Positions 7,860 to 15,728 of a stretch of 45,269 nucleotides of DNA are shown one piece after another. Source of the DNA: a virus; IMG/VR virus record IMGVR_UViG_3300045825_000495, positions 1 through 45,269 of that record; one strand, given 5' to 3'. Both the position numbers and the translations under genes were made by a program. Position 1 is the first letter of the stretch, and each line of letters begins with the position of its first letter. The notes beneath the pieces were generated by a model. That model had not been told where the DNA came from. It saw nothing but the letters and a program-made list of their open reading frames with translations, and did not search any database.

Positions 7860-8530
7860 TCTTTTCCTTCTAATGTAATATGCTTACATAATACATCATT
7901 CTCCCTTAAAAACTTATTAAGAATTTCATTATCATTCCGTGGATAATCAACATGATAATAAATCTTTTTTATTCCTGATGCAATAATGTTTTTTGTGCAT
8001 TGTAGACAAGGTTTTGTTGTGCTGTACATCACCGCATACTCAACAGATATACCTTTTCTAGCTGCCCATACAATCGAGTTCATTTCTGCATGTATCTCAT
8101 GAATATTTGACCACTCATGATGTGCAGGATCTCCTTCTTCGAATATTTCACAACAGTTAATGAAACCTTTTGGAGTACCATTATATCCTTCAGAAATAAT
8201 TCTGTCATCCCGTACAATCAATGCACCCACTTGACGAGATACACAAGATGATTTGCTTGAGGTCTCATATGCTTGTCTCATTCTGAGTTGATGGATTCTG
8301 TAATCTTTAATATAGATATTAATGGCGGTTTCAGTTCTTGATGCCATCGTAATTATCATATCTGTTTCCATATTATACGAATATCTTATATCCATATCGT
8401 ATCTAACCCTTGATACTGATTTAATTACATCGTCATTGATTCTTTCTTTAAATTCTTGATGACCTACGAACCCATAGAAATCAAGAATTACGTTTAACTG
8501 CGAGGCCGTTAGATTGTAACGATTCTTCAT
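7856..8530 (-). CDS. cd: dCMP deaminase
   Basis: This enzyme deaminates dCMP to dUMP for thymidylate synthesis. The zinc site is HAE (H147-E149) plus PCLQC (174-178), and the substrate loop is GYNGTPKGFINCCE. The catalytic core begins near residue 80; a helical N-terminal extension of about 75 residues precedes it and is not part of the usual fold. The chosen start is ATG 8530, with AAAGG six bases upstream, rather than the TTG one codon earlier. Its start overlaps the end of the 72-residue gene by 50 bases. Confidence 0.92.
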   Translation of the reverse strand: MKNRYNLTASQLNVILDFYGFVGHQEFKERINDDVIKSVSRVRYDMDIRYSYNMETDMIITMASRTETAINIYIKDYRIHQLRMRQAYETSSKSSCVSRQVGALIVRDDRIISEGYNGTPKGFINCCEIFEEGDPAHHEWSNIHEIHAEMNSIVWAARKGISVEYAVMYSTTKPCLQCTKNIIASGIKKIYYHVDYPRNDNEILNKFLRENDVLCKHITLEGKE

Positions 8531-8699
8531 CAAAACCTTTCAATACTGGATTTTTGTAAATCGTTGAGTACGCTTCATGTGAGAATATTTTCATCATCTC
8601 ATGATTTAATGAAATCAAATCTTCTCGGGACATGATAATGGGTTCCTGATGATTTAAGAAAACTTCGTAATCATTATTTCCCATGTATTGTATTGTCAT
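8481..8699 (-). CDS. Hypothetical protein, 72 aa
   Basis: A small acidic protein with AAAGGAAAAGA before its ATG. It overlaps the deaminase start by 50 bases, long for this genome but backed by the strong ribosome binding site. No family recognised. Confidence 0.68.
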   Translation of the reverse strand: MTIQYMGNNDYEVFLNHQEPIIMSREDLISLNHEMMKIFSHEAYSTIYKNPVLKGFDEESLQSNGLAVKRNS

Positions 8700-8708
8700 T
8701 CTTTTCCT

Positions 8709-9239
8709 TTAATATATAATGTAAAAATCTTCTATATCTGATATGTTTTCGATTAATGCTTTCTGATCTTGCATATGTGAAGGACCAAAATAATTTTGTG
8801 CACTTGACTCATTTCCTTGAATCATAGTTATAATAGTTAATGATTTATTTTCAAGAGGTGATATTACCATTAGATCAAATTTCTTTTTTGGGTTCCTATA
8901 TGCAACCATTGTTTTCTTTTTTGGGTTGTATGTTGGACGGAGAAATAACTTTCTGAATACATTTATTAAGAAATCATTATCAACACCATAATCACGTGGT
9001 GAACCGTCACCATCACGAATCTCACCTGAGTGAACTGATTTGTAAACAGTTATACCATTTACAATACCAACAATATGACTTGCAAATGAATCCTTTGTGT
9101 CTTTGACATCTTTATCATGTACACCTTTTAGAAGGTCATCACGTTTATCAGTTCCTATTCCATATTTTGCACGATAATCATCGGCGCTTCCTAATTTACG
9201 TAAATCCTCAAGCAATGCAACTTCTTCAAAACTTTTCAT
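8709..9239 (-). CDS. Hypothetical protein, 176 aa, possible packaged protein
   Basis: No domain is recognised. The N-terminus MKSFEEVALLEDLRKLG contains an LxE site (LLE) that could be a prohead-protease cleavage point, as in capsid-targeted proteins. The gene sits one base downstream of the 9241-9744 gene and shares its late-type promoter. The C-terminal part (FGPSHMQDQKALIENISD) looks globular. Function unknown. Confidence 0.72.
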   Translation of the reverse strand: MKSFEEVALLEDLRKLGSADDYRAKYGIGTDKRDDLLKGVHDKDVKDTKDSFASHIVGIVNGITVYKSVHSGEIRDGDGSPRDYGVDNDFLINVFRKLFLRPTYNPKKKTMVAYRNPKKKFDLMVISPLENKSLTIITMIQGNESSAQNYFGPSHMQDQKALIENISDIEDFYIIY

Positions 9240-9240
9240 A

Positions 9241-9744
9241 TTAACCCCTCATTGATATAGACACACGATTGAAATCATTGTCCATTAAATTTTTCTTATT
9301 AAAATCAAGGTATTCACCTGACTTAGTGATTACCCTAATTAAGTACTTGGGATTTTTTGCAAGTTTTTGATATGATTTTATTGCATTATCTGATAGACTT
9401 ATATCAGAAAGAATTTCTTTCAAAGATGTATGTTTGAACATATTGGGGAACATTGTATCATAGAACCCACCTGGTAATCGTGAATCACTATAAACAATTC
9501 TCGGTATTTTACCATCAGTTCTTAATTCAATGTATCCGAGATATTTGTCATCTTCAGACGTTAAGAAATATATGTCATCATATAGATACATTTTTTTATC
9601 GTCGAATTTAACAAGAAGTTTTGTGTTCTTCAGATTCTTATCGACAAGGTGATTCCACTTTCCTTCGTATGAATAATCATTTGTGCCGTGTGCAACCTTC
9701 CCGGATGATGCCGCCATCTCAAACAATAAATCTCTGTACTTCAT
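9241..9744 (-). CDS. GNAT-like hypothetical protein with capsid-targeting-like N-terminus
   Basis: The N-terminus MKYRDLLFE resembles the LxE-type capsid-targeting signals of T4 internal proteins. The middle (YLGYIELRTDGKIPRIVYSD, GGFYDTMF, KEILSDISLSDNAIKSYQKL) looks like a degenerate GNAT acetyltransferase fold in which the acetyl-CoA loop is not obvious. A late-type promoter core lies 19 bases upstream. It is probably a virion-packaged protein; activity unproven. Confidence 0.7.
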   Translation of the reverse strand: MKYRDLLFEMAASSGKVAHGTNDYSYEGKWNHLVDKNLKNTKLLVKFDDKKMYLYDDIYFLTSEDDKYLGYIELRTDGKIPRIVYSDSRLPGGFYDTMFPNMFKHTSLKEILSDISLSDNAIKSYQKLAKNPKYLIRVITKSGEYLDFNKKNLMDNDFNRVSISMRG

Positions 9745-9762
9745 ATTAACCTGCTTTTAGGT

Positions 9763-9770
9763 TATTTATT
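9763..9770 (-). promoter_or_regulatory. Late-type promoter core AATAAATA
   Basis: AATAAATA on the minus strand ends 19 bases before the ATG at 9744, overlapping the 3' end of the small gene upstream. Confidence 0.45.
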
Positions 9771-9993
9771 GAATTACCTTAACTTTTTCATCATGTTTCA
9801 AACATGTTGATTTAAATGTTGTGGTAGAATACGATTGAAGATTAGTTGTGTTAGAACACGATTGAAGATTAAATGTTGCTCGATTATAAGTGTTTGCAAC
9901 AGATTTACAAGTTTCATATGTGGGAGTTTCAACATTTATAATGTGAGTTCCATCACATGTGTAAATTGACATGATAAGTAACCATGATGTCAT
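9766..9993 (-). CDS. Small secreted or membrane protein with an internal 9-residue repeat, 75 aa
   Basis: A short hydrophobic N-terminus (MTSWLLIMSIYTC) could be a signal or anchor. The middle contains two adjacent copies of a nine-residue unit (NLQSCSNTT, NLQSYSTTT). Four Cys suggest an oxidised envelope protein. The ATG overlaps the stop of the preceding frame as ATGA, with AGGAAC upstream. Function unknown. Confidence 0.65.
   Translation of the reverse strand: MTSWLLIMSIYTCDGTHIINVETPTYETCKSVANTYNRATFNLQSCSNTTNLQSYSTTTFKSTCLKHDEKVKVIQ
9818..9871. repeat. 27-bp in-frame tandem duplication
   Basis: Two adjacent 27-base units (9818-9844 and 9845-9871) differ at two positions and encode the nine-residue repeat of the 75-residue protein. 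It looks like a recent slippage duplication. Confidence 0.9.
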
Positions 9994-10310
9994 GAATTGT
10001 TCCTATGTTTTAGTATTACTTCATTAGATATTTTATATGCAAGTATAGCAAGTTGGTCGTAATAAATCATAGTTATATCAATGATTTCTTCAATCTCTTT
10101 ACGTGTTGCAATAACTCGTACAGGAATCATTCTTTCAATGAATTCCGTACCGCATGGTGACATTCATTTACCTTTTGTAGGAGTAAGGATTGTCAAACCA
10201 CCTGAGATTTCTTTAACCTTATCATCCCATCCTTTGTGATATTTTGTTTTTATAGGTTTACCATCATTTCTTATTGTTGGTACTAATATTTCCCACATAT
10301 TTCTCTTCAT
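9990..10310 (-). pseudogene. Small phage gene interrupted by an in-frame TGA
   Basis: One continuous frame of about 106 codons is cut by TGA at 10164-10166. The first part (48 residues, MKRNMWEILVPTIRNDG...GGLTILTPTKGK) and the second (57 residues from ATG 10163, MSPCGTEFIERMIPVRV...LAYKISNEVIL) look like consecutive parts of a single small phage protein, in which I recall a Trp at the stop position. A TGG-to-TGA change would explain the break. Because TGA is followed directly by ATG, the two halves could also be made separately by coupled translation. Function unknown. Confidence 0.65.
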
Positions 10311-10609
10311 TAATCAACCACCACACAATTCATCTCATCGATAAGATTTTCTTGCTCGTATCCTACAAAGTTATAATCCCATGTATTAACATATAGATTA
10401 GGCTCTTGTTCATTGAAATACAAGATATGTTTGAAATTATCTTGCACAACAGTTATTAGAACATCGCCATTCATATATTCCCCAAAGGTAACCATTTCTT
10501 TTCCTGAATAATTATCAAGAATTGCTGTTGCATTAAGTTGTTTTAATTTCGAAATGTCAATCTCTAATGTAAATAATGTATTCGCTACATCGGGTGTAAA
10601 TGATAACAT
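10310..10609 (-). CDS. Hypothetical protein, 99 aa
   Basis: Start chosen at ATG 10609 (MLSFTPDV) with AGAAGGA upstream; an upstream TTG start would lie inside the promoter. It appears to be a beta-rich globular protein with no recognised domain. The stop TAA shares bases with the next ATG. It is driven by the promoter copy at 10633-10654. Confidence 0.75.
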   Translation of the reverse strand: MLSFTPDVANTLFTLEIDISKLKQLNATAILDNYSGKEMVTFGEYMNGDVLITVVQDNFKHILYFNEQEPNLYVNTWDYNFVGYEQENLIDEMNCVVVD

Positions 10610-10612
10610 GAT

Positions 10613-10654
10613 ATTCCTTCTTTTGATATACAATTATAACATAATAAACTTAAA
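10613..10654. repeat. 42-bp direct repeat, copy 1
   Basis: Identical over 42 bases to 11156-11197. It contains the promoter and ribosome binding site. The two copies bracket the HNH endonuclease gene, which stops at the first base after this copy. Confidence 0.9.
10633..10654 (-). promoter_or_regulatory. Recurrent extended -10 promoter
   Basis: TTTAAGTTTATTA then TGTTATAAT, upstream of the 99-residue gene. Part of direct repeat copy 1. Confidence 0.75.
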
Positions 10655-11152
10655 TTAAACTTCAACCCATGGGATATATGTATGTCCTGTGTTGTTTTTA
10701 ATTACATAATCAACATATGCATTAACTGCATCACGTTTTTCAACGAATGTTCCAAGTTCAATATTCTTATTATCAACAACTATTTTTGATTTCCACGAAC
10801 CTGAACGTGTTTTGGAAACACCTCTATATCCTGATGTATTTCTTGCTGTTAAAGGTCTTGTGTTCCTTGCCTGTGTAGATTGAGTAGAAAATCTACAATT
10901 ATCAGGAGAATATCCTTTATTGTTATCTATTCTATCAATTTCAAGATGTTGTTCATAACCGTTTGTTAATGCCCAATTAAAGAATGGAATATATGTTTCT
11001 GTTTCTAACCATTCTTTACATATTGTTATACCACGTTCACCATAATGTTTATAATTATGATGAGAAGTATTATAACAACGTCTTTTCATATCGTTTAACA
11101 TTGATTGAATTCTTTTACGGATCTTAACATCGACATCTTTAGGATTAATCAT
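10655..11152 (-). CDS. HNH homing endonuclease with AP2-like DNA-binding domain
   Basis: This 165-residue protein has an HNH core (EHLEIDRIDNNKGYSPDNC, then RFST) in its middle. A C-terminal AP2-like segment follows (TSGYRGVSKTRSGSWKSKI, then VVDNKNIELGTF). This layout is typical of free-standing homing endonucleases in T4-like phages, which cut an allele lacking the gene and are copied in by repair. The start is ATG 11152 with AGAAGGA. Identical 42-bp repeats flank the gene, and an interrupted gene lies immediately upstream, both consistent with a mobile insertion. Confidence 0.9.
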   Translation of the reverse strand: MINPKDVDVKIRKRIQSMLNDMKRRCYNTSHHNYKHYGERGITICKEWLETETYIPFFNWALTNGYEQHLEIDRIDNNKGYSPDNCRFSTQSTQARNTRPLTARNTSGYRGVSKTRSGSWKSKIVVDNKNIELGTFVEKRDAVNAYVDYVIKNNTGHTYIPWVEV

Positions 11153-11155
11153 GAA

Positions 11156-11197
11156 ATTCCTTCTTTTGATATACAATTATAACATAATAAACTTAAA
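11156..11197. repeat. 42-bp direct repeat, copy 2
   Basis: Second copy of the 42-base repeat, located directly upstream of the HNH gene, supplying its promoter and ribosome binding site. Confidence 0.9.
11176..11197 (-). promoter_or_regulatory. Recurrent extended -10 promoter
   Basis: TTTAAGTTTATTA then TGTTATAAT, upstream of the HNH gene and identical to the copy at 10633-10654. Confidence 0.75.
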
Positions 11198-11200
11198 GAA

Positions 11201-11475
11201 TTATGAAATTACCCATGTAGGTTTATTTGTTAAGTCAATAGGAAAGATAGTATTTGATGTACAACTAATAGATCTTGATGTTGGGATTTCTTTAACTTCT
11301 TTATCATAATAAGCTTCACCACGATGAATTACCTCTAGGGTTACTATGGAACTATTATAATCAGACTCATTAAATTTAATCGCCTACCAATAACAACTTT
11401 AACAAACCCATTTTGTCTATTTGAGTAACCATATATATTACCCAAGACAATATCGAATCCTAACGCATCCTTCAT
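11201..11475 (-). pseudogene. Frameshifted small phage gene
   Basis: From ATG 11475 the frame reads MKDALGFDIVLGNIYGYSNR...VVIGR and then leaves sense near 11391. In the next frame the product resumes as FNESDYNSSIVTLEVIHRG and ends at 11201 (LTNKPTWVIS). One lost base in a short A run (a TTAAAATTT-like site read here as TTAAATTT) explains the break. The intact protein would have about 91 residues. A sequencing or assembly error is equally possible. Function unknown. Confidence 0.75.
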
Positions 11476-11603
11476 TTTAACTCCATTAATTTTTTCAATG
11501 TTTCACGCATTTCGAGGACATTTGTCTTGTCCCCTTTTACATATTCATCCAATAGTGATTTAAATCTACCAATGAGGTGTTCAATATATGTCATTTCATC
11601 CAT
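11475..11603 (-). CDS. Small hypothetical protein, about 42 aa
   Basis: MDEMTYIEHLIGRFKSLLDE begins a short, probably helical protein. AAAGGATTGAT precedes the ATG. The stop TGA overlaps the ATG of the frameshifted gene. It sits directly after the topoisomerase large-subunit gene, whose end it nearly touches. Confidence 0.65.
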
Positions 11604-11604
11604 A

Positions 11605-13491
11605 TCAATCCTTTGTAAGTAATTTCTTACGCTCGGCAGGATCTTTTCCAAACCATACGTTTAATTGTTTTGCAGTATCAACATCCGATGATAACATAAC
11701 TTTAACTGGTGAATCCATCATTTCCTTGTAGGATATTTCGTCAAGTGCAGATAATCCTTTTTTGTATGTTGATGTCCATCCTTTACTATCACCAGAATTA
11801 ACGAAATCTTCGAAATCTGCTTCTGTATAAAAATGTTTTAACTCATCTTTCTTTGATGATACAACAATAGGCGTTAAGACCAGGAATATCATTCTACGTT
11901 CAAACAACTGAGGCCAATATTTGTAGAAGAAATTTGTAAGTAGACATGCAATCGACGTCCCATCTGTATCGGCATCAACAAAGAACAAAATTGATCCATA
12001 TCTCAGATTCGCCCAATCAGGTTCCTCACCCATACGCAAACCAATTGCAGACATCAATTTTTGTGCTTCTTCGTTCTCCATTACCTTTTTAGGTGTTAAT
12101 TCAGAAACGTTAATGAACTTACCACCTAATGGAAACGCAGCGAATTTTTGTGCATTTCTGTACTTACGAACACCGTTCAAAGCAGACATACCTTCGAACA
12201 ATCCTAGAACTGCTTCAGAACGATTTGTAGTTGAACATTCAATTAATCCTTCTACTTTTTTCTTTGACAATGCCTTATTTAATGCACGTAACTCTTTATT
12301 CTCATCAGCTTTTGCTTTTTTATCAAGCCAGTCAGAAATTGATTCTACAATCTCAGATTTGAATACCTTATTGAGGAATGCTTGTGTAGGAACATAATTG
12401 TATCTATCACCCGTTCCGTTGAATTCTTTCGATTCTGTAATCAAAAATTCCTTTGTCTGACTATCGAACGCAGGATTAACAACGCTTGCATTAACAAACA
12501 AGAATACATGATTTCTAATATCTGATGGTCGAATATCTGTTTTATATTTTTTAGAGATAAACTCACGAATCTTTGAAATGATTTTCTCACTCACGAACTC
12601 AATGTGATTACCACCTTTATATGTGATAACTGAGTTTACAAATGATGAATGTTTGAAACCATTATCAGAATATCCGATACCAATATCCCAACCATTATCC
12701 TTATCAAACATAACGTCATCACAAAAAATCTTACTATACTCTTGGAAATTTTTAATGTCAATTTTTACATCATTAAAATAAACCTTAAGATTTGCATTAC
12801 ATCCTGCAACGTCAAGCACACGTTTATAAATTAATTTGAGATGTGTTTCATCAAGACCATAATCAGATTCGATACCATCACTTGTTTTCATCTTAAAATA
12901 TTCATAATCAGGAATATAATCGATGATTGTACCGTTCTTTGAACCTTTAGATATTTTCACCTTGCTTTTAACATGCAGATTATCTGTTGCTTCCTGATGA
13001 AATTTATTTTCGCCATCACATGTTGTTACAGAAAAGTATTTTGAAAAGATATTTGTAAGTTTAGAGCCTAACCCATTTGTACCTGCACCTGTACGCTGGT
13101 CATCATCATTGTAATTACTTCCTGAACGTAACTCAAAGAAAATAATTTCAGGTACATATTGCTCATATACCTTATGAATTATGACAGGTATTCCACCATT
13201 ATCGGCAACGGTAATACGTCCTTCAGGTGTTACATTTACTTTAACAGTATTTAACATAGAACCTTGAATTTTTGATGCATCAACACAGTTAGTGATTACT
13301 TCATCAAACAATTTGATAAATGCAGGAATAAAATTTACTTCCCTGTATTCCATCTCATAACTGTCTAAAGATTTTGGAATGAACATATCTAGCTTGTGTG
13401 GTTTTGTGTTCCCCACGTATGTACCCGGGCGAAATCTAACATGTTCAATATCTGTTAATTTTTTATATTTGTCTTCAATCGATTTACTCAT
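11605..13491 (-). CDS. 39: Type II DNA topoisomerase large (ATPase) subunit, gp39/gp60 in one chain
   Basis: A 628-residue GyrB-like protein. The GHKL ATPase shows EVITNCVDAS, ADNGG and GAGTNGLGSKLTNIF. The Toprim part shows EGMSAL..., FPLGGKFINV and the metal-binding DADTDGTSIACLLTN. In T4 the equivalent is split between genes 39 and 60; here it is a single chain. It should act with the medium subunit at 3028-4368. The chosen start is ATG 13491 (MSKSIEDKYKKL) with AAGGAT, rather than the earlier TTG. The gene overlaps the endonuclease gene upstream by 8 bases. Confidence 0.94.
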   Translation of the reverse strand: MSKSIEDKYKKLTDIEHVRFRPGTYVGNTKPHKLDMFIPKSLDSYEMEYREVNFIPAFIKLFDEVITNCVDASKIQGSMLNTVKVNVTPEGRITVADNGGIPVIIHKVYEQYVPEIIFFELRSGSNYNDDDQRTGAGTNGLGSKLTNIFSKYFSVTTCDGENKFHQEATDNLHVKSKVKISKGSKNGTIIDYIPDYEYFKMKTSDGIESDYGLDETHLKLIYKRVLDVAGCNANLKVYFNDVKIDIKNFQEYSKIFCDDVMFDKDNGWDIGIGYSDNGFKHSSFVNSVITYKGGNHIEFVSEKIISKIREFISKKYKTDIRPSDIRNHVFLFVNASVVNPAFDSQTKEFLITESKEFNGTGDRYNYVPTQAFLNKVFKSEIVESISDWLDKKAKADENKELRALNKALSKKKVEGLIECSTTNRSEAVLGLFEGMSALNGVRKYRNAQKFAAFPLGGKFINVSELTPKKVMENEEAQKLMSAIGLRMGEEPDWANLRYGSILFFVDADTDGTSIACLLTNFFYKYWPQLFERRMIFLVLTPIVVSSKKDELKHFYTEADFEDFVNSGDSKGWTSTYKKGLSALDEISYKEMMDSPVKVMLSSDVDTAKQLNVWFGKDPAERKKLLTKD

Positions 13492-14380
13492 TATTATCCT
13501 TATTTTTGCAATTTTCAAAATGATATCTTTTCATATTTCCTCCTGAACCTATTTTTCCACAATGAGGACATTCTTTGTCTTCATACTTATGGCCTTTTAT
13601 AGTTTTTAGTCGACCTAATACATATCCATCAGGTATATTGCTTCTATCAACTCGAAGTTCTTCAAGACTATTATTGACCCATATTGTATCATACATTACA
13701 TTAAGATCACCTGAAATTTGTAAAGAATGTCTTTGATAAGTATTTAAACCATCATCCCCAATCTTTGATTTGGTATCCCTTTCTTTACGCTTAGATTCCT
13801 CAGTATTAAAAATTCCACCCTCATCATGCAATTTTTTAATTGAGCAAGATATCTTAGATTTTACTTCATCCCTGGTTGATGCATTATTCTCACCGTATTT
13901 TGCTGAACGTTGAAAGATTGTTAATCCATCATCACCAATCTTTGATTTAGTTGCAATCATCTTATCTATATGTTCTTTTGATTTATTTACACCCTTCATC
14001 TTGGCACCACCTCTTTGATAACTATTTAACCCGTCAGGTCCCACAATTAATTTTGATACATGAGTTTTTGAGGTTCTTTCCTCGTGCCATATAGGATTGA
14101 ATTTTAATCTATTTTGTTTATTTAGACATCCATTAAATAACATTACCTTATCTATGATTTTTTCTTCATATGCACAGGCATCCTCAGGGGTATTAAACAC
14201 TTTACAAATCTTAATATCAAATGTATCTTTTCCTTCGTTTTCAACTATAGTGTGAATATAACTACTTGATGTAAAATATTTAACCCAGAAATCTGATGGA
14301 TTTGCATTCTTGTTGTATTGAACCCCATAATAAAATTCTTTGGTTATTTTATGTTTTATTCTATATACATATGGTTTCAT
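13484..14380 (-). CDS. GIY-YIG-like (Seg-type) homing endonuclease
   Basis: This 298-residue protein starts with a GIY-YIG-type module (PYVYRIKHKITKEFYYGVQY) followed by FWVKYFTSSSYI and a later YEEKII, consistent with the catalytic fold. Three related motifs follow (GPDGLNSYQR, IGDDGLTIFQR, IGDDGLNTYQR), typical of repeated DNA-binding units in phage endonucleases. A C-terminal zinc-finger-like segment (CPHCGK...HFENC) closes it. The start is ATG 14380 with AAAGGAT, and a TATAAATA late promoter lies 19 bases upstream. It sits directly upstream of the topoisomerase gene, a common homing target. Confidence 0.85.
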   Translation of the reverse strand: MKPYVYRIKHKITKEFYYGVQYNKNANPSDFWVKYFTSSSYIHTIVENEGKDTFDIKICKVFNTPEDACAYEEKIIDKVMLFNGCLNKQNRLKFNPIWHEERTSKTHVSKLIVGPDGLNSYQRGGAKMKGVNKSKEHIDKMIATKSKIGDDGLTIFQRSAKYGENNASTRDEVKSKISCSIKKLHDEGGIFNTEESKRKERDTKSKIGDDGLNTYQRHSLQISGDLNVMYDTIWVNNSLEELRVDRSNIPDGYVLGRLKTIKGHKYEDKECPHCGKIGSGGNMKRYHFENCKNKDNNE

Positions 14381-14398
14381 TATCAATCCTTTTTCTTT

Positions 14399-14406
14399 TA
14401 TTTATA
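14399..14406 (-). promoter_or_regulatory. T4-like late promoter TATAAATA (minus strand)
   Basis: Exact TATAAATA on the minus strand, 19 bases upstream of the GIY-YIG-like gene. Confidence 0.65.
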
Positions 14407-14449
14407 AAACCAATGTACGTGCCTACTCCAAAAATTATCTGTACGTGGA

Positions 14450-14457
14450 TATAAATA
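14450..14457 (+). promoter_or_regulatory. T4-like late promoter TATAAATA (plus strand)
   Basis: Exact TATAAATA upstream of the plus-strand lysis cassette, 25 bases before ATG 14483. Late timing fits lysis genes. Confidence 0.75.
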
Positions 14458-14482
14458 ATAAAAATCAATGAAAGGAAATACG

Positions 14483-14764
14483 ATGTTTGAAAAATTTATA
14501 GTATGGACAGAACAAGAACACACACGAGCAAGAAAAATTATGCTTTTTTCCGTTGTATTTGTTTTCTTGCTTATATCTATATCTATCTTGGCAATGATTG
14601 CCTTTAGAATGGATGTTGCCAGTTATGTTAGTTTTTATGGAATACTTGCAGGATTAGCAGGTACAGCTATAGGTTTTTACACGGGTACAAATGCCTCATC
14701 AGATGCATCAGCAAAAGTTGTTGCTGCGATAGACAATGAAACACCCGATATGTCAAAGGAATAA
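14483..14764 (+). CDS. Holin-like small membrane protein, 93 aa
   Basis: Two hydrophobic segments (about residues 19-42 and 50-72) separated by a short turn suggest a class II type holin or similar inner-membrane protein. Its place just before the spanin genes supports a lysis role. ATG 14483 is preferred because AAAGGAAA lies just upstream; the earlier ATG at 14468 would overlap that site. No endolysin is seen in the window. The holin call rests on topology and context. Confidence 0.6.
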   Translation: MFEKFIVWTEQEHTRARKIMLFSVVFVFLLISISILAMIAFRMDVASYVSFYGILAGLAGTAIGFYTGTNASSDASAKVVAAIDNETPDMSKE

Positions 14765-14765
14765 A

Positions 14766-15161
14766 ATGTTAGGTTTTTTCAGCTGGGATTTAATTTCCAA
14801 GTATAAACAAGAAATTGCAATACTGTTAGCAGGATTAGCAATTGTTGGGTACATAGGATACCTTCATCACACGGTAACATCACTACGAAAAGATTATAGT
14901 GATCTTGATGCATCAATTAAAAAAGAACGTATGGAAGCAACACTTTCTGCAAAGAATAAAGAACTTCAATACAAAGATTTAGAGTCTAAATATGCAATTG
15001 AAACATTGAAAAAACAAGCTGTTGCTAAAGAAACAATCAGAACAGAAATTCATTACATAAAAGGTGACGATGTTAATCATACGTTAATTATGGATGGCAA
15101 TTGTTCTGAATATATGAAAGGGAGATACAATGATAAAAACTCTATTAATCGCCTTATTTAG
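14766..15161 (+). CDS. Putative i-spanin (Rz-like)
   Basis: This 131-residue protein has one N-terminal membrane anchor (EIAILLAGLAIVGYIGYL, about residues 16-33) followed by a long, charged, coiled-coil-like periplasmic region, the classic Rz layout. AAAGGA precedes ATG 14766. Its 3' end overlaps the o-spanin gene, as in many Rz/Rz1 pairs. It should join the outer-membrane partner to fuse the two membranes at lysis. Confidence 0.75.
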   Translation: MLGFFSWDLISKYKQEIAILLAGLAIVGYIGYLHHTVTSLRKDYSDLDASIKKERMEATLSAKNKELQYKDLESKYAIETLKKQAVAKETIRTEIHYIKGDDVNHTLIMDGNCSEYMKGRYNDKNSINRLI

Positions 15162-15435
15162 TGCGATACTGCTTAGTGGGTGTTTCTGGGATGATAAACT
15201 ATGTGTTGTTCCTAAACCAGCTATGTATGATACATCTGCATTTAAACACAAGAATGATATAAAGTATCAGTATTGGGTTGACCAGATCGATGAAAACAAT
15301 TCTATTGTAGTTCAAACCCCAGTAACGTTCTATGATAATATTGAGGAAATTAAAACTTTGAAAAGTGATTATAATTTATTGCTCGATGGTATTAATAATT
15401 TCAATAACGATCTAAACAAGACGCAAAAGGATTAA
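15130..15435 (+). CDS. Putative o-spanin (Rz1-like lipoprotein)
   Basis: A 101-residue lipoprotein: MIKTLLIALFSAILLSGC is a lipoprotein signal with lipobox LSGC (C18). It overlaps the end of the i-spanin gene by 32 bases and has GGGAGA upstream. It ends in a charged helix that could pair with the i-spanin coiled coil. The stop codon lies inside the terminator hairpin at 15423-15446. Confidence 0.75.
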   Translation: MIKTLLIALFSAILLSGCFWDDKLCVVPKPAMYDTSAFKHKNDIKYQYWVDQIDENNSIVVQTPVTFYDNIEEIKTLKSDYNLLLDGINNFNNDLNKTQKD

Positions 15436-15450
15436 AGTCCTTTTGCTTTT
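15423..15450 (+). terminator. Hairpin terminator between convergent genes
   Basis: GCAAAAGGA and TCCTTTTGC form a perfect 9-bp stem around a TTAAAG loop, followed by TTTTCTT on the plus strand. It lies where the lysis cassette meets the convergent basic-protein gene and overlaps both coding ends. T-richness is better on the plus side, so it mainly stops the lysis transcript. Confidence 0.8.
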
Positions 15451-15728
15451 CTTCGAGCCATTGCTCTTCCTCTACTTCTTGTAATCATTCCCATCTTACC
15501 ACGAATTTTACGAACACGTTTTTTTGATGCAACAGCACGCTTATGAATTTGAGCCATTGTGGATCTCATACATGTTCTGCTACCAGGTGATTCTAGTTCA
15601 TATCCTGGGAACATACACTTGAATACAATTCTCTTTCTTCCGGCGGCGTCAATTTTTATTTTTTTAACTGCACGTGTACGATTAGGAATTCTAACGGGTT
15701 TCTTGTTTTTTTCGTCAAGGGTTTCCAT
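15432..15728 (-). CDS. Very basic late protein, 98 aa
   Basis: Arg/Lys-rich throughout, ending ITRSRGRAMARRKAKGL, with CMFPGYELESPGSRTC in the middle. It could bind DNA or act in the head interior, but no family is named. AAGGAGTAC precedes the ATG, which shares bases with the stop of the 15728-15997 gene. The two basic genes look co-transcribed from the late-type promoter at 16014-16021. Confidence 0.72.
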   Translation of the reverse strand: METLDEKNKKPVRIPNRTRAVKKIKIDAAGRKRIVFKCMFPGYELESPGSRTCMRSTMAQIHKRAVASKKRVRKIRGKMGMITRSRGRAMARRKAKGL

